Source: JBAWYM01 sp037143575
GTDB lineage: Bacteria; Patescibacteriota; Gracilibacteria; Peribacterales; Peribacteraceae
Length of the DNA: 52,004 nt
Direction: 5' to 3'
Assembly: GCA_037143575.1 (NCBI GenBank)
Contig: JBAWYM010000003.1
Coordinates: 1-52,004 of the forward strand
This document shows, in pieces, positions 8,267 through 17,218 of the stretch. Position 1 is the stretch's first letter, and each line of letters opens with the position of its first letter. The position numbers and the translations under genes are program-made. The notes beneath the pieces were generated by a model. It saw nothing but the letters and a program-made list of their open reading frames with translations, was not told the origin of the DNA and ran no database searches.

Positions 8267-8755
8267 TCATAGACCAAATGGTTTCAGTTTTTCGTCCATT
8301 CTCCCCAATTTGTTAAATAGCCAAACAATTGTCACCTCAGGATCATTCCAACTTCGCGAAATTGCACCTCTGAATGTGCTATTTTTCCCTTCATAAATTT
8401 TCGCATTGTCTATTTCAAAATGAATACCAGGGACATTTTTTAAAGTAACGGAAATTGAACCATCCTTTCTTTCTTCAAAGAGAACGGATTCGGCATTCTT
8501 CCCAATGTACTTCTGCAACAATTGATCCAATCCCTGCCTGCTGAAGTTCTTCAGCAAGTTCCTTTCAAGCTTGTCCCGACTCAGATACATATTGACCATT
8601 TTTTTGGGATCTTTCAGGTTTACCAGCATTTCACGAGCCTCCTTTTCACTTTGTGAAATCATTACCAAGCGGAATGCAAAATCCTTTGCAACTTCTTTGT
8701 TCTTTTCGGCAATTCTTTCTTTCGATTCAGAGATGATGGGTCCGGTTTCTGACAT
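8267..8755 (-). CDS. Hypothetical protein (162 aa)
   Basis: Family not recognised. The N-terminal 60 residues are highly charged and helical (ESKERIAEKNKEVAKDFAFRLV), followed by a mixed region with a predicted beta segment (GSISVTLKNVPGIHFEI). There is no signal peptide and no obvious catalytic motif. The DNA is more AT-rich than the flanking exporter genes. The start at 8755 is backed by the best consensus promoter in the window, 23 nt upstream (TTGATA-17-TATAAT). Confidence 0.7.
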   Translation of the reverse strand: MSETGPIISESKERIAEKNKEVAKDFAFRLVMISQSEKEAREMLVNLKDPKKMVNMYLSRDKLERNLLKNFSRQGLDQLLQKYIGKNAESVLFEERKDGSISVTLKNVPGIHFEIDNAKIYEGKNSTFRGAISRSWNDPEVTIVWLFNKLGRMDEKLKPFGL

Positions 8756-8777
8756 TTGATGTGTTTGTGATAATAAT

Positions 8778-8806
8778 ATTATAACATTATTAAATATATG
8801 TATCAA
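8778..8806 (-). promoter_or_regulatory. Sigma70-type promoter TTGATA-N17-TATAAT
   Basis: On the minus strand the -35 TTGATA (8806-8801) and -10 TATAAT (8783-8778) are separated by exactly 17 nt. It drives the hypothetical gene starting at 8755, with an AT-rich leader of about 15 nt. Confidence 0.8.
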
Positions 8807-8879
8807 TCTGCTTGCTTTGAGTGCTACCAAGCCTTTCAGGCCTTTCTAACCTCTTCCAAACCTTTTCAACCTCCGTCAC

Positions 8880-10097
8880 TCACTCAAACCTCAGCGCCTC
8901 AATCGGATGCAACTTCGCGGCCTTCTGCGCAGGATAGAGGCCAAAAACCACTCCTGTCCCCACGGCCATACTCAGCGCCAAGAAGACAGAAAGCGGAGTC
9001 AGGGAGAACGGGAACGTCCCGAGGAAGCGTGCGGCGATGCGGGCGAGGATGAAGCCCATGGTTGTCCCACCGATGAGACCGATGATGCCGCCGATAAGCG
9101 TGAGCGTGACGGCCTCGAAGAGGAACTGGAAGAGGATATCGCGGTTGCGCGCACCCACGGCTTTGCGCAGTCCGATTTCCTTGGTCCGTTCGGAGACCGA
9201 CACCAGCATGATATTCATGATGCCGATCCCGCCGACCACGAGGGAGATGCCGGCGATAAGGCTCAAGAAAATGGAAATCGAGAGCGTCACCGTCGAGATG
9301 ATATCCATCGCCTGCGAGAACGACCGCGCGATGAAGTCATCCTTGGCAGGATCATCGGTGGGATTGGTGATCTTATGCCGCTGACGAAGGAGCGACTTGA
9401 TGTCGATTTCCGTGAAGGTGATATCACCGACGGACTGCAGCGAAACGTAGTCGACGAACTGGTACTTGCCGGTCATCACCTTGGCCACGGTGATAGGGAT
9501 ATAGACCTGCGCATCCAGATTGGCGGTGAGCGCGGAGCCGAAGGACAGGAGAACGCCCACGACCGTGAACTTCTGATCCCCAATGGAGATGCGCTGCCCC
9601 ACGGGATTCTGATTGGAGAAGAGATCGGTGGCCGTCTGGCTGCCGAGGACGGCGACATTGCTCGCTCCCTTCACGTCCCCGTCGGTGAGGATGCGGCCGT
9701 GGTCGAGCTTGAGAGAAAAGTTGTTGAAGATCTCCTTGGTCGATCCGAAGATGGTCGGCTTCTTCTCCTCTTTGCCGTACTTCACCGGCTGCCCCACGAA
9801 GACGACTGGCGCGGCACTGGTGACTGTCGAGAGCTTGCTCAGCGCATCGAAGTCCGCATCGGAAATGCTCTCGGTGGCCTTGCCAAATTCCTGCAGTCCC
9901 TTGGCATGGATCTCGAACGTCGCGGCGCTGAAGGTCTCCACCTGACTCAGGATGTACCCGCGGAAACTCGCGCCGATGCTCACCATCAGCACCACCGACC
10001 CCACACCAATGATGATGCCAAGCGTCGTCAACAGTGACCGCGACACATTGCGCGTCATGCCTTGGGTGGCCGTCTGGAGGAGATCGTGGAGCAACAT
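8880..10097 (-). CDS. ABC transporter permease, MacB/FtsX family (second of a tandem pair)
   Basis: A 405-residue MacB-type permease: N-terminal membrane helix (LLTTLGIIIGVGSVVLMVSIG, about residues 22-42), a large extracytoplasmic MacB_PCD domain, then three C-terminal helices including SLVVGGIGIMNIMLVSVSERTKEIGLRKAVGA, the family hallmark. MacB permeases transmit ATP-driven movement to a membrane-fusion protein rather than moving substrate through the membrane. It is last in the minus-strand set fusion protein - ATPase - permease - permease. The start at 10097 avoids an upstream palindrome that would otherwise be translated. Confidence 0.92.
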   Translation of the reverse strand: MLLHDLLQTATQGMTRNVSRSLLTTLGIIIGVGSVVLMVSIGASFRGYILSQVETFSAATFEIHAKGLQEFGKATESISDADFDALSKLSTVTSAAPVVFVGQPVKYGKEEKKPTIFGSTKEIFNNFSLKLDHGRILTDGDVKGASNVAVLGSQTATDLFSNQNPVGQRISIGDQKFTVVGVLLSFGSALTANLDAQVYIPITVAKVMTGKYQFVDYVSLQSVGDITFTEIDIKSLLRQRHKITNPTDDPAKDDFIARSFSQAMDIISTVTLSISIFLSLIAGISLVVGGIGIMNIMLVSVSERTKEIGLRKAVGARNRDILFQFLFEAVTLTLIGGIIGLIGGTTMGFILARIAARFLGTFPFSLTPLSVFLALSMAVGTGVVFGLYPAQKAAKLHPIEALRFE

Positions 10098-10146
10098 TCT
10101 ATTCTTGGGAGCGGGATTCCTTCCCGCGGGCATCGACTATAAACAA

Positions 10147-11382
10147 TTATTCATACCTCAGCGCCTCAATCGGATTCAATTCCGCAGCTTTCTTCGCCGG
10201 ATAAATCCCGAAGACCAACCCCGTGCCGGCAGCGGTAATTAGGGCAGCAATCGTCGCAATGATATTGATTCCAAACACATAGTCCGCGAGGAACTTTTTC
10301 GCGATCGCGACGATGAGAATATCCAGACCGATACCGATGACCGTCCCCACCAGTCCGCCAATGAATGTCAGGACAACGGCTTCGACCACGAACTGATTCT
10401 GGATATCCCGCGGACGAGCTCCGAGCGCTTTGCGCAGCCCGATCTCGCGAGTCCGTTCCGTCACCGCGACGAGCATGATATTCATGATCCCGATCCCACC
10501 GACCACAAGGGAAACCGCCGCAATCATCGTGATGAAGAGCGTGAGACCGAGGGACACAGACGAAAGAATCTGCTGCGCCTGATCTGCAGTCCGAACGAGA
10601 AAATCATCATTCGCCGTTCCTCCGTCTTCCGGGAGCGAAATCGTATGACGTCTACGCAGCAGACCTTGCACATCGGCGACCGCATCCTGCAAATCCGCGA
10701 CCGACGTCATGGTGACCATATCTACGTACGAATGCTGTGTGACGATCTTGGCGATAGATAGCGGAACGATCACCCTCTTGTCCATATTCTGAAAGAATTG
10801 AGACCCGACGGCCTTGAGGACGCCGATCACTGTGTACTTACGCCCTCCCACATCAATGCGCTGCCCGAGCGGTTCGCCATTCCCGAAGAGATCGATGGCC
10901 GTATCCGGTCCGATGACGGCAACTGCACGACCCGCCGCTTCGTCCGCATCATCATGCAATCGTCCTGATGTCACCTCCACCTTCTGATTCTGGTAATTCG
11001 CCGGGAGTGTCCCCACGATCCGCGAATCGGACGTCTCCTTCCCGAAAGACACATCCCCCGTCACGAAGACCATCGGAGAGACGTGGGAAACCGTAGAAAG
11101 ACGCTGCAAAGCATCGACATCAGAGAATGTGAGTGCCTTGAGATCGGAATTGAGCCCGCCTCCACCACCTTCCGGCCCCTTATTCCCCGGCCACAGTGCA
11201 ATCGTCCGGGGACCCAAAACACTGATTTGCCCCAGAATGACACCCTTCATGCTCTCCCCGATGCTCGTCATGAGCACGACAGCCCCAACTCCGATGATGA
11301 TCCCGAGCATCGTGAGGACCGCACGACTGCGATTCACCGTGACGGCTTTGAGCGCGATAGTGATGGTGTCGGTTATGAGCAT
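10147..11382 (-). CDS. ABC transporter permease, MacB/FtsX family (first of a tandem pair)
   Basis: A 411-residue permease with the same architecture as its downstream neighbour: N-terminal helix (AVLTMLGIIIGVGAVVLMTSIG), periplasmic-type domain with a Gly-rich insertion (about residues 72-78), and C-terminal helices with VGGIGIMNIMLVAVTERTREIGLRKALGARPRDI. The two are clear paralogues that have diverged through the extracytoplasmic domain. Two permeases with one ATPase gene suggest a heterodimeric exporter (inference). There is no SD before the ATG. Confidence 0.92.
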   Translation of the reverse strand: MLITDTITIALKAVTVNRSRAVLTMLGIIIGVGAVVLMTSIGESMKGVILGQISVLGPRTIALWPGNKGPEGGGGGLNSDLKALTFSDVDALQRLSTVSHVSPMVFVTGDVSFGKETSDSRIVGTLPANYQNQKVEVTSGRLHDDADEAAGRAVAVIGPDTAIDLFGNGEPLGQRIDVGGRKYTVIGVLKAVGSQFFQNMDKRVIVPLSIAKIVTQHSYVDMVTMTSVADLQDAVADVQGLLRRRHTISLPEDGGTANDDFLVRTADQAQQILSSVSLGLTLFITMIAAVSLVVGGIGIMNIMLVAVTERTREIGLRKALGARPRDIQNQFVVEAVVLTFIGGLVGTVIGIGLDILIVAIAKKFLADYVFGINIIATIAALITAAGTGLVFGIYPAKKAAELNPIEALRYE

Positions 11383-11529
11383 CTTGAGGGATCGGATGGA
11401 TGGAATGGACGGACAGGTTGCTAGTTATTAGTTACTAGTTTTTGGTTTTCTTCGGCTTCCTCGGTTTCATTCCGTTATTTCTTTATTCTCTTATGCCAAT
11501 CCACAGGAAGCATCCCGCGCTGGTTTCTG

Positions 11530-12333
11530 TTATTTCAACTCCACCGTCTTCGATGCAATCCTCCGCACGAACGTCCCGTCGGAGATTCCTGCAGCGGGCG
11601 GCAGGGCCTTGGAATCAGCAGAACGCTCATCCGCGACGATGCGCCCGTCGTGGATCTTGATGATGCGTTCGGCGTGCTCTGCTGTGGTCCGCTCGTGAGT
11701 GACGAGGATGATCGTATGCCCCTCACTGTGGAGCCTCTGGAGAATCTCCATCACCTGCTTGCCCGACGCCGAATCCAGATTCCCCGTCGGCTCATCGGCG
11801 AAGATCACCTCGGGCTCGGTGACGAGGGAACGGGCGATGGCCACACGCTGCTGCTGGCCACCGGAGAGCTGATTGCTGTAGAAGAGCGCTCGCTCGCCAA
11901 GCCCCACAGAGCGGATCGCGGCCAGTGCCTTCTCTTTGCGCTCACTCGGACGAAAGGCGGAATTGTAGAGAAGCGGGAGCATCACGTTATCCAGAACCGT
12001 CGTACGCGGCAGGAGATTGAAGGACTGAAAGACAAATCCCACGCTTTCGGCGCGAATGCCGGCGAGGTGATCTTCCGTCTGCTCCCCGGTCTGCTCCCCC
12101 TTGAAGCGGTACTGGCCGGTGGAAGGAACGTCGAGGAATCCGAGAATGTGCATCAGTGTCGACTTCCCGGAACCCGACGGACCCATGATGGAAACGAATT
12201 CCCCCGTACGGATCGTGAGGTTTACATCGAAGAGCACGGGGGTTTCCACGCCGTCATTGAGGTACGCCTTATTCAGCGCGATGATCTCGATGAGCGGAAG
12301 GGGCTGGCCGGTAGGCGTGGATGTGGAAGACAT
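11530..12333 (-). CDS. ABC transporter ATPase, MacB/LolD type
   Basis: A 267-residue nucleotide-binding subunit for the two MacB-like permeases downstream. Motifs are Walker A GPSGSGKST, Q-loop VFQSFNLLPR, signature LSGGQQQRVAIARSL, Walker B VIFADEPTGNLDSASG and H-loop LVTHER. The LLPRTTVLDNVMLPLLY segment is typical of MacB/LolD/FtsE ATPases. A C-terminal tail of about 35 residues beyond the core is not recognised. It lies 101 nt after the fusion-protein gene across a word repeat. Confidence 0.93.
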   Translation of the reverse strand: MSSTSTPTGQPLPLIEIIALNKAYLNDGVETPVLFDVNLTIRTGEFVSIMGPSGSGKSTLMHILGFLDVPSTGQYRFKGEQTGEQTEDHLAGIRAESVGFVFQSFNLLPRTTVLDNVMLPLLYNSAFRPSERKEKALAAIRSVGLGERALFYSNQLSGGQQQRVAIARSLVTEPEVIFADEPTGNLDSASGKQVMEILQRLHSEGHTIILVTHERTTAEHAERIIKIHDGRIVADERSADSKALPPAAGISDGTFVRRIASKTVELK

Positions 12334-12360
12334 AAAGGGTGAAGATGAAGGACAAACGAC

Positions 12361-12428
12361 TGAGAAAGTGTACCAAATTTTGGCTTGGTCATTCCTTGGT
12401 TATTGGGATTTGGTCCTTGGTCATTCCC
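12361..12428. repeat. Reiterated-word repeat (GGTCATTCC/GGGATTTGGTCC type)
   Basis: A gap inside the exporter operon filled with GGTCATTCCTTGG and GGGATTTGGTCC words, close to the right arm of the repeat at 4816-4945. Confidence 0.5.
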
Positions 12429-12434
12429 CCCAGA

Positions 12435-14222
12435 CTACTTTTTAATGAGCACCACCACGGTCTCCCCTTCACTAACCCCACTCACCACCTCCGCATCCGT
12501 ATCCGATTCCATGCCCGTGGTCACCGGCTTCTCGACGACGTTTCCCTTGTCGAGAATGCGGATAATCTTGGTGCCGTCGGGGTTCTGGATGATGGCACGG
12601 ACAGGGACTAGAAGGACATTCCTGCGCTCACCAGTGATGATTTCCCCGTCACCCGTCATGCCGATTTTGAACTCGGTGTGCGGGTAGGCGAAGTTGAGGG
12701 TCACGCGGTACTTGGAGACGCCGTCTACGAGCGTGGGTCCGGGTTCCGTGGAGCTCACCTTCAGCGCGTAGTGCACACCGGGGAACGCATCGAGCTCGAT
12801 GGAACCGGTCTGCGTGAGGACGACCTTGGGAATGTCCACCTCGGAGAGGAACATCTCGATACGGTACGGGGAAGTACCAAGCATGGTAACGGAATGACTG
12901 GCGTTGGCGGGATCACCGGTAAATTCGCCGAGCTTGTAGTCGATCTTGGTAATGACGCCGTCAGCGGGAGCACGGATGATGGAATTTTCGAGCTGTGCCC
13001 TTGCTCGGGCGACATTCGCCGCTGCGGCGTTGGTCGAGGCCTGGGATGCGGCAATCGTCGTATCGCGAGGACCGGCCTTCTTGAGGGCGAGCTGGGCCTC
13101 CTGCGAAGCGAGGAGCGCAGTATTGGTATTCACAGCGGACTCGGCAGATTGCGCCGCACCCCGGGATGCCTCGAAGTTGGCCTGCTCACTGGTGAGGCTC
13201 GTGTCGTATCCGGCGGAAGCATCCTGGAGAGACTTCGTGGCACTGTCGAGAGCGGTGAGAGCGGCCTGCACTGTCGCCTTCTGCGTGGCGATGGATGTTT
13301 TGTCGGCATCCCGCGAAGACGCAGGGAAGCTGCCCGTGAGAGGGAGAGATCCGACGATGTCGTAGAATTTCTGCAGGGCAAACGCCCCATCGGCTGTCGC
13401 TGCGCGGGCGGTCTGTAACGTCGCGAGAGCGTCTTTGAATGTGGCGAATCCTCCGGCAGACTGCATCTGTGCAGCCGCGAGTCCCGCCTTGGCGGAAGCC
13501 ATCCTCTGCAGTGAAATCCCCCAGTCTGTGGTCGCATACTGCTGTGCGAGAATCTGAATTGTCGGATCCGTGACGATGGAATCGAGGGAGGAGATCGCCG
13601 ACGTGGAGAGCGCGATCTGCTGCTGACAGATACTCACGGCCGTCTGAATGTACCCCGCGAGATTGGTGGTCGCCTGATTCTTGATCGCATCTAGGCGATC
13701 GCTGGATGCCTTGAGCTTGTCCTTCGCACTCTGGAGATCGGCCTTCGCGGCGTTGAGCGAAGCGCGGCTGCTCTCTACGTTCGCCTCAGCGATGGCGATA
13801 TCCTCTGAGCGCGTCCCCTGCTGCAATTCCTGAAGCCCGGCCAGCGCCTGCGCATACTGTGCCGATGCGGCAGCGAGATCCGCGGACTGGGAGCCATTGC
13901 GCAGACTGACGAGGAGCTGACCTGCAGAGACACGATTCCCTTCCTTCGCGGCAACGTTCTGCACAATCCCCGTTGTCGGGAACTTGAGATTGAGCGCCTG
14001 ATCCGACGTGACCGTTCCCACCGCCTCCACCTTCTGCACCAGATCTCCGCGCTTCACGATCGCCGTGATGTACTGCGGGGCAACGGGACGGAAGAGTGCG
14101 TAGAGGAACCACACGACGAGCAAGAGAACGATGCCGTAGATCGTCGTGAGGATCGGATGACTGACGGCGTAATGCTTGATCCAGCTGGCCGGTTTCGTGA
14201 AGATTGCAAGAATACCTACCAT
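12435..14222 (-). CDS. Membrane-fusion (HlyD/MacA-like) protein of the exporter
   Basis: A 595-residue periplasmic-adaptor-type protein. The N-terminal membrane helix (LTTIYGIVLLLVVWFLYALF, about residues 25-44) is followed by a half lipoyl domain (VEAVGTVTSDQALNLKFPTTGIVQNV), a very long Ala/Gln/Ser-rich coiled coil (about residues 110-400, with AANVARARAQLENSIIRAPADGVITKIDYKLGEF closing the lipoyl domain), and a beta-barrel ending in VSEGETVVVLIKK. The coiled coil is longer than in standard MacA. CPR cells generally lack a classical outer membrane, so this adaptor probably spans the cell wall or S-layer space (inference). It is first in the operon and has a strong promoter. Confidence 0.9.
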   Translation of the reverse strand: MVGILAIFTKPASWIKHYAVSHPILTTIYGIVLLLVVWFLYALFRPVAPQYITAIVKRGDLVQKVEAVGTVTSDQALNLKFPTTGIVQNVAAKEGNRVSAGQLLVSLRNGSQSADLAAASAQYAQALAGLQELQQGTRSEDIAIAEANVESSRASLNAAKADLQSAKDKLKASSDRLDAIKNQATTNLAGYIQTAVSICQQQIALSTSAISSLDSIVTDPTIQILAQQYATTDWGISLQRMASAKAGLAAAQMQSAGGFATFKDALATLQTARAATADGAFALQKFYDIVGSLPLTGSFPASSRDADKTSIATQKATVQAALTALDSATKSLQDASAGYDTSLTSEQANFEASRGAAQSAESAVNTNTALLASQEAQLALKKAGPRDTTIAASQASTNAAAANVARARAQLENSIIRAPADGVITKIDYKLGEFTGDPANASHSVTMLGTSPYRIEMFLSEVDIPKVVLTQTGSIELDAFPGVHYALKVSSTEPGPTLVDGVSKYRVTLNFAYPHTEFKIGMTGDGEIITGERRNVLLVPVRAIIQNPDGTKIIRILDKGNVVEKPVTTGMESDTDAEVVSGVSEGETVVVLIKK

Positions 14223-14230
14223 AGAGAGAT

Positions 14231-14259
14231 ATTATACCACGTCATACTTTCTGTGTCTT
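14231..14259 (-). promoter_or_regulatory. Exporter operon promoter AAGACA-N17-TATAAT, leaderless
   Basis: On the minus strand a perfect TATAAT (14236-14231) ends 8 nt before the fusion-protein ATG, and AAGACA sits 17 nt upstream. Transcription should start at or next to the ATG. Confidence 0.75.
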
Positions 14260-14283
14260 GCATTTTTTGGAGATTTTTCCTGT

Positions 14284-14311
14284 TTGAGCCTTAATATGCA
14301 AAGTTTATGAT
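14284..14311 (+). promoter_or_regulatory. Predicted sufB promoter TTGAGC-N16-TATGAT
   Basis: TTGAGC (14284-14289), 16 nt, then TATGAT (14306-14311), in the divergent region between the exporter operon and sufB. The start point would be near 14318, giving a leader of about 105 nt that contains ACAACCCTTAGAACCCTT word repeats. Confidence 0.55.
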
Positions 14312-14423
14312 ATAGAGAAAATATGAGGGATAATAAACGGGGGATAACGGAGTATCGAAATAGTCGAACCTTTACAACCCTTAGAACCCTTACAACTTTC
14401 CTTTTTCACCTCGTCATACCCCA

Positions 14424-15812
14424 ATGCCTTCCCCCACGCTCCAAAACGCCCTCAATCAGGCAAACCCCTCCCCCTACGCGACTGAAAAACAGCGCGGTAT
14501 TTCTGAAGAACTCGTCCGACGTATCAGTGCAGAAAAGAATGAACCGCAATGGATGCTCGAACATCGGCTGCAGTCCTTCGCACTTTTTCAGAAGATGAAG
14601 CGACCGACGTGGGGACCGGACATCAGGAACCTCCACTTCGAAGACATCCTCTTCTACGCGACTCCGGGAGTGGAGCAGACCGATGAATGGAAGGAGATCC
14701 CGCCAGATATCCGCCGCGTCTACGATCGCCTCGGCATTCCGGAAGCCGAACGCCGCATGCTCGCCGGCGTGGGTGCGCAATACGAAAGCTCCGTGATCTA
14801 CCACCGACTCAAAGAAGAATGGACGAAGAAGAAGGTGATCTTCCTCGATATGGATGAAGCGGTGAAGCAATACCCAGAGCTCGTGAAGGAGTACTTCATG
14901 AAGTGCGTGCCGCCGTCCGATCACCTGTTCGCGGCTCTGCATGGGGCTGTGTGGTCCGGAGGGACATTCCTCTATGTACCGCGCGGTGTGACCGTTACCG
15001 AGCCCCTTCAAGCGTACTTCCGAATGAACGCACGCGGCATGGGACAGTTCGAACACACGCTGATCATCGTGGATGAAGGTGCTGATGTGCACTACATCGA
15101 AGGGTGCTCGGCGCCGAAATATGGGACTTCAGCACTCCACGCCGGATGCGTAGAAATCTTTGTGAAGCCAAGTGCCACCATGCGCTACTCGTCCGTGGAA
15201 AATTGGAGTCGCGATACGTACAACCTCAATACCAAGCGTGCGATCGTGGAGCGCGAGGGGACGATGCAGTGGGTGGGAGGAAATTTGGGAAGCGGCGTCA
15301 CCATGCTCTATCCCTGCTCGATGCTCACCGGGGAATATGCCCGCTGCGACCACCTGGGGCTGGCCTTCGCCGGAGAAGGACAGTGGCAGGATACAGGAGC
15401 GAAGGTGATGCATTTGGCTGCGCATACGACGAGCTCGGTAGTGAGCAAGTCCGTAAGCAGCCACGGTGGAAGAGCTGTCTACCGTGGCCTCCTCTCTGTG
15501 GCTCCCGGAGCCCACGACTGCACGGCGAGTGTGAACTGCGATGCGCTCCTCCTCGACTGTTTCAGCGCAACCGAAACCATCCCCGACATGCGCATCCGCA
15601 ATAATGAAGTGACGATCGCCCACGAAGCCAAAGTCGGTCGCCTCTCGGATGACGATCTCTTCTACCTCATGTCCCGCGGTCTCACCGAAGAACGTGCACG
15701 GGCCATGATCGTCAACGGCTTCATCGATCCGATCGTGCGGGAATTACCGTTGGAATACGCGGTCGAAATGAATCGGCTGATTGAATTGGAAATGGAGGGA
15801 TCAGTCGGGTGA
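14424..15812 (+). CDS. sufB: Fe-S cluster assembly scaffold SufB
   Basis: Core scaffold subunit of the SUF complex, on which Fe-S clusters are assembled with SufC and SufD. The 462-residue length is normal. Recognisable blocks include GVEQTDEWKEIPPDIRRVYDRLGIPEAE, YVPRGVTVTEPLQAYFRMN, EGCSAPKYGTSALHAGCVEI, the central SSVENWSRDTYNLNTKR, and near the C-terminus SVNCDALLLDCFSATETIPDMRIRN followed by EAKVGRLSDDDLFYLMSRGLTEE. Conserved Cys in the C-terminal core is present. sufD follows after a 316-nt repeat-filled gap. No SD precedes the ATG. Confidence 0.96.
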   Translation: MPSPTLQNALNQANPSPYATEKQRGISEELVRRISAEKNEPQWMLEHRLQSFALFQKMKRPTWGPDIRNLHFEDILFYATPGVEQTDEWKEIPPDIRRVYDRLGIPEAERRMLAGVGAQYESSVIYHRLKEEWTKKKVIFLDMDEAVKQYPELVKEYFMKCVPPSDHLFAALHGAVWSGGTFLYVPRGVTVTEPLQAYFRMNARGMGQFEHTLIIVDEGADVHYIEGCSAPKYGTSALHAGCVEIFVKPSATMRYSSVENWSRDTYNLNTKRAIVEREGTMQWVGGNLGSGVTMLYPCSMLTGEYARCDHLGLAFAGEGQWQDTGAKVMHLAAHTTSSVVSKSVSSHGGRAVYRGLLSVAPGAHDCTASVNCDALLLDCFSATETIPDMRIRNNEVTIAHEAKVGRLSDDDLFYLMSRGLTEERARAMIVNGFIDPIVRELPLEYAVEMNRLIELEMEGSVG

Positions 15813-15837
15813 AAGCCAAAATAATCACCACCAGCAG

Positions 15838-16103
15838 AGCAGGTCTTCGACCTGCGGATTCAATGGTAGGCATTGAATGCGGTTCGCCTGTCCTGTTTAC
15901 CCTGAGCCTGTCGAATGAGAGCCGAGTCCAAGGATCGACCCGCGGGACTACACCAAAACACCATTGAACGGCCACCCTTACGATATTTTTGCCACATGGA
16001 AAATGAATGCCCACGAAATCTTGTGAACATACAACCCGCAAAATACCCCATTGTCATCTACAATAGTGCCCATGTGCAGATCGCGGGTCGAAGACCCGCT
16101 CTG
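15838..16103. repeat. Composite palindromic element, copy 1 (between sufB and sufD)
   Basis: Covers most of the 316-nt gap. The left end has the palindrome GCAGGTCTTCGACCTGCGG, then TTCGCCTGTCCTG, GTCGAA and AAGGATCGACCCGCGG. The right end is GCGGGTCGAAGACCCGC followed by TCTG. The same parts in the same order occur at 50430-50638. No gene is visible inside. It looks like a non-autonomous repeat. Confidence 0.6.
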
Positions 16104-16128
16104 AGAAATATTTTATGGACATTCACCC

Positions 16129-16998
16129 ATGAAGTCGCAGAAACGAATCCCCGGCCCCACCCCCTTCTCCGGCCCCTGGGAGAACGCACCGGCATGGGTG
16201 AAAACTTCGAAAACAATTATGCAATGGCATGCAAAGGGAACGACATTCGGAGATCACCTCATCGTGATACCGGCAAGCCATTCCCGTAGGACAGGAACGT
16301 TCCTGTTCTACGGGAATGATGCCTGGACCCGCCTCCTCCTCTACGCCGGAAAGAACGCTGAAGTATCCATCGCCGTCGAACTCAACGACGATGCGAACGA
16401 AAATGCGTTCACTTTCGACTGCATCCTCGAACGTGCCGCGCACCTCACGGTAACCTTCATGAAGGGCAAATCCGGAAACCCAACCATTCGCCAATCCGCC
16501 ACAGTCGGGAAGGACGCAACGCTCAACCTCACGAACATCACCCAGGGCTCCTGCATACATACCCTGCAAGCAGACGTTACGGGAGAGCACGGGGAACTGA
16601 ATATCGACTGGACCGTCCACACCGGGAAAACCATGCACTGTAACCTCTCAGCCTGCACCGAATTCCACAAAAAATACGGAGGAGGAAAGACCATCATCCG
16701 CGGAGTCTGCGAGGGATCGTCGGTGCTGAAATCGCGCGGCACCATCGTGATCGGCAAGAAGGCGACGGGCTCGGAAGCGCATCTGGATCAGAAGATCCTC
16801 CTCCTGGACTCCACCGCCAAAGCCGACGCGATTCCGGAAATGAAGATCGAAACGAACGATGTGAAAGCCAGCCACGCCTCCACCGTCTCGCGCATTGCAC
16901 CGGAGGATCTCTTCTACTTCAGCTCGCGAGGCATCAGCGGGAAGCAGGCGAGGAAGATGTATGTCGAGGGGTTTTTGGCACAGAGAACCACCCATTGA
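16129..16998 (+). CDS. sufD: SufD-like Fe-S assembly protein, short form
   Basis: Partner of SufB in the SUF scaffold. The 289 residues are well below the roughly 400 or more usual for SufD; the N-terminal helical region is missing and only the beta-helix core and C-terminal helix remain. The family signature is clear at the C-terminus: a DSTAKADAIPEMKIETNDVKASHAS-type block, then RIAPEDLFYFSSRGISGKQARKMYVEGFL. It has no SD. The context (sufB upstream, sufC elsewhere) supports the call. A second SufB-like role is possible but less likely. Confidence 0.88.
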   Translation: MKSQKRIPGPTPFSGPWENAPAWVKTSKTIMQWHAKGTTFGDHLIVIPASHSRRTGTFLFYGNDAWTRLLLYAGKNAEVSIAVELNDDANENAFTFDCILERAAHLTVTFMKGKSGNPTIRQSATVGKDATLNLTNITQGSCIHTLQADVTGEHGELNIDWTVHTGKTMHCNLSACTEFHKKYGGGKTIIRGVCEGSSVLKSRGTIVIGKKATGSEAHLDQKILLLDSTAKADAIPEMKIETNDVKASHASTVSRIAPEDLFYFSSRGISGKQARKMYVEGFLAQRTTH

Positions 16999-17141
16999 CA
17001 GACTCAGGGTAAATTCTGCCGGGAAAAATCCACAGCATTGTAGACCCCAGTACGCCCCACTTCACTTCGTTTCGCGGTGCTTCGCGGGGCGGGGAAGTCT
17101 TTCGGCACAATCAATTCACCTGATTGAAGGCGAATCAAAGC

Positions 17142-17172
17142 TTCACCCTTCGACAAGCTCAGGGTGAATTTT
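17142..17172 (+). terminator. Hairpin plus T-run downstream of sufD
   Basis: TTCACCCT (17142-17149) pairs with AGGGTGAA (17161-17168), loop of 11 nt, followed by TTTT on the plus strand. It could end sufBD transcription. The hairpin belongs to a widespread CCTTCGACAAGCTCAGGG-type repeat; a degenerate copy lies near 16994. Confidence 0.45.
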
Positions 17173-17182
17173 GCACAGCAAA

Positions 17183-17209
17183 ATTCACAACATCGTAGAG
17201 TAGAGAAGT
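17183..17209 (-). other. 3' trailer arm of the pre-16S long-range stem
   Basis: These 27 nt are complementary to 19110-19136 on the other side of the 16S gene, with 26 Watson-Crick pairs and one G.U pair in the transcript. Such flanking stems are the usual RNase III substrate that releases pre-16S rRNA. Confidence 0.75.
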
Positions 17210-17218
17210 CTTCCGGGC

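Noticed and set aside
8907..10037. A 376-codon open frame antisense to the MacB-like permease
   Set aside because: His/Arg/Asp-rich shadow translation without family features; the permease has clear helices and motifs.
14323..14598. Open frame near the sufB promoter that could encode a leader peptide
   Set aside because: It runs through word-repeat sequence and out of frame into sufB; composition is consistent with chance.
17142..17202. CCTTCGACAAGCTCAGGG-type repeat as evidence of contamination or a novel mobile element
   Set aside because: Similar hairpins occur in many unrelated bacterial genomes, so I only record it as a terminator-like repeat.
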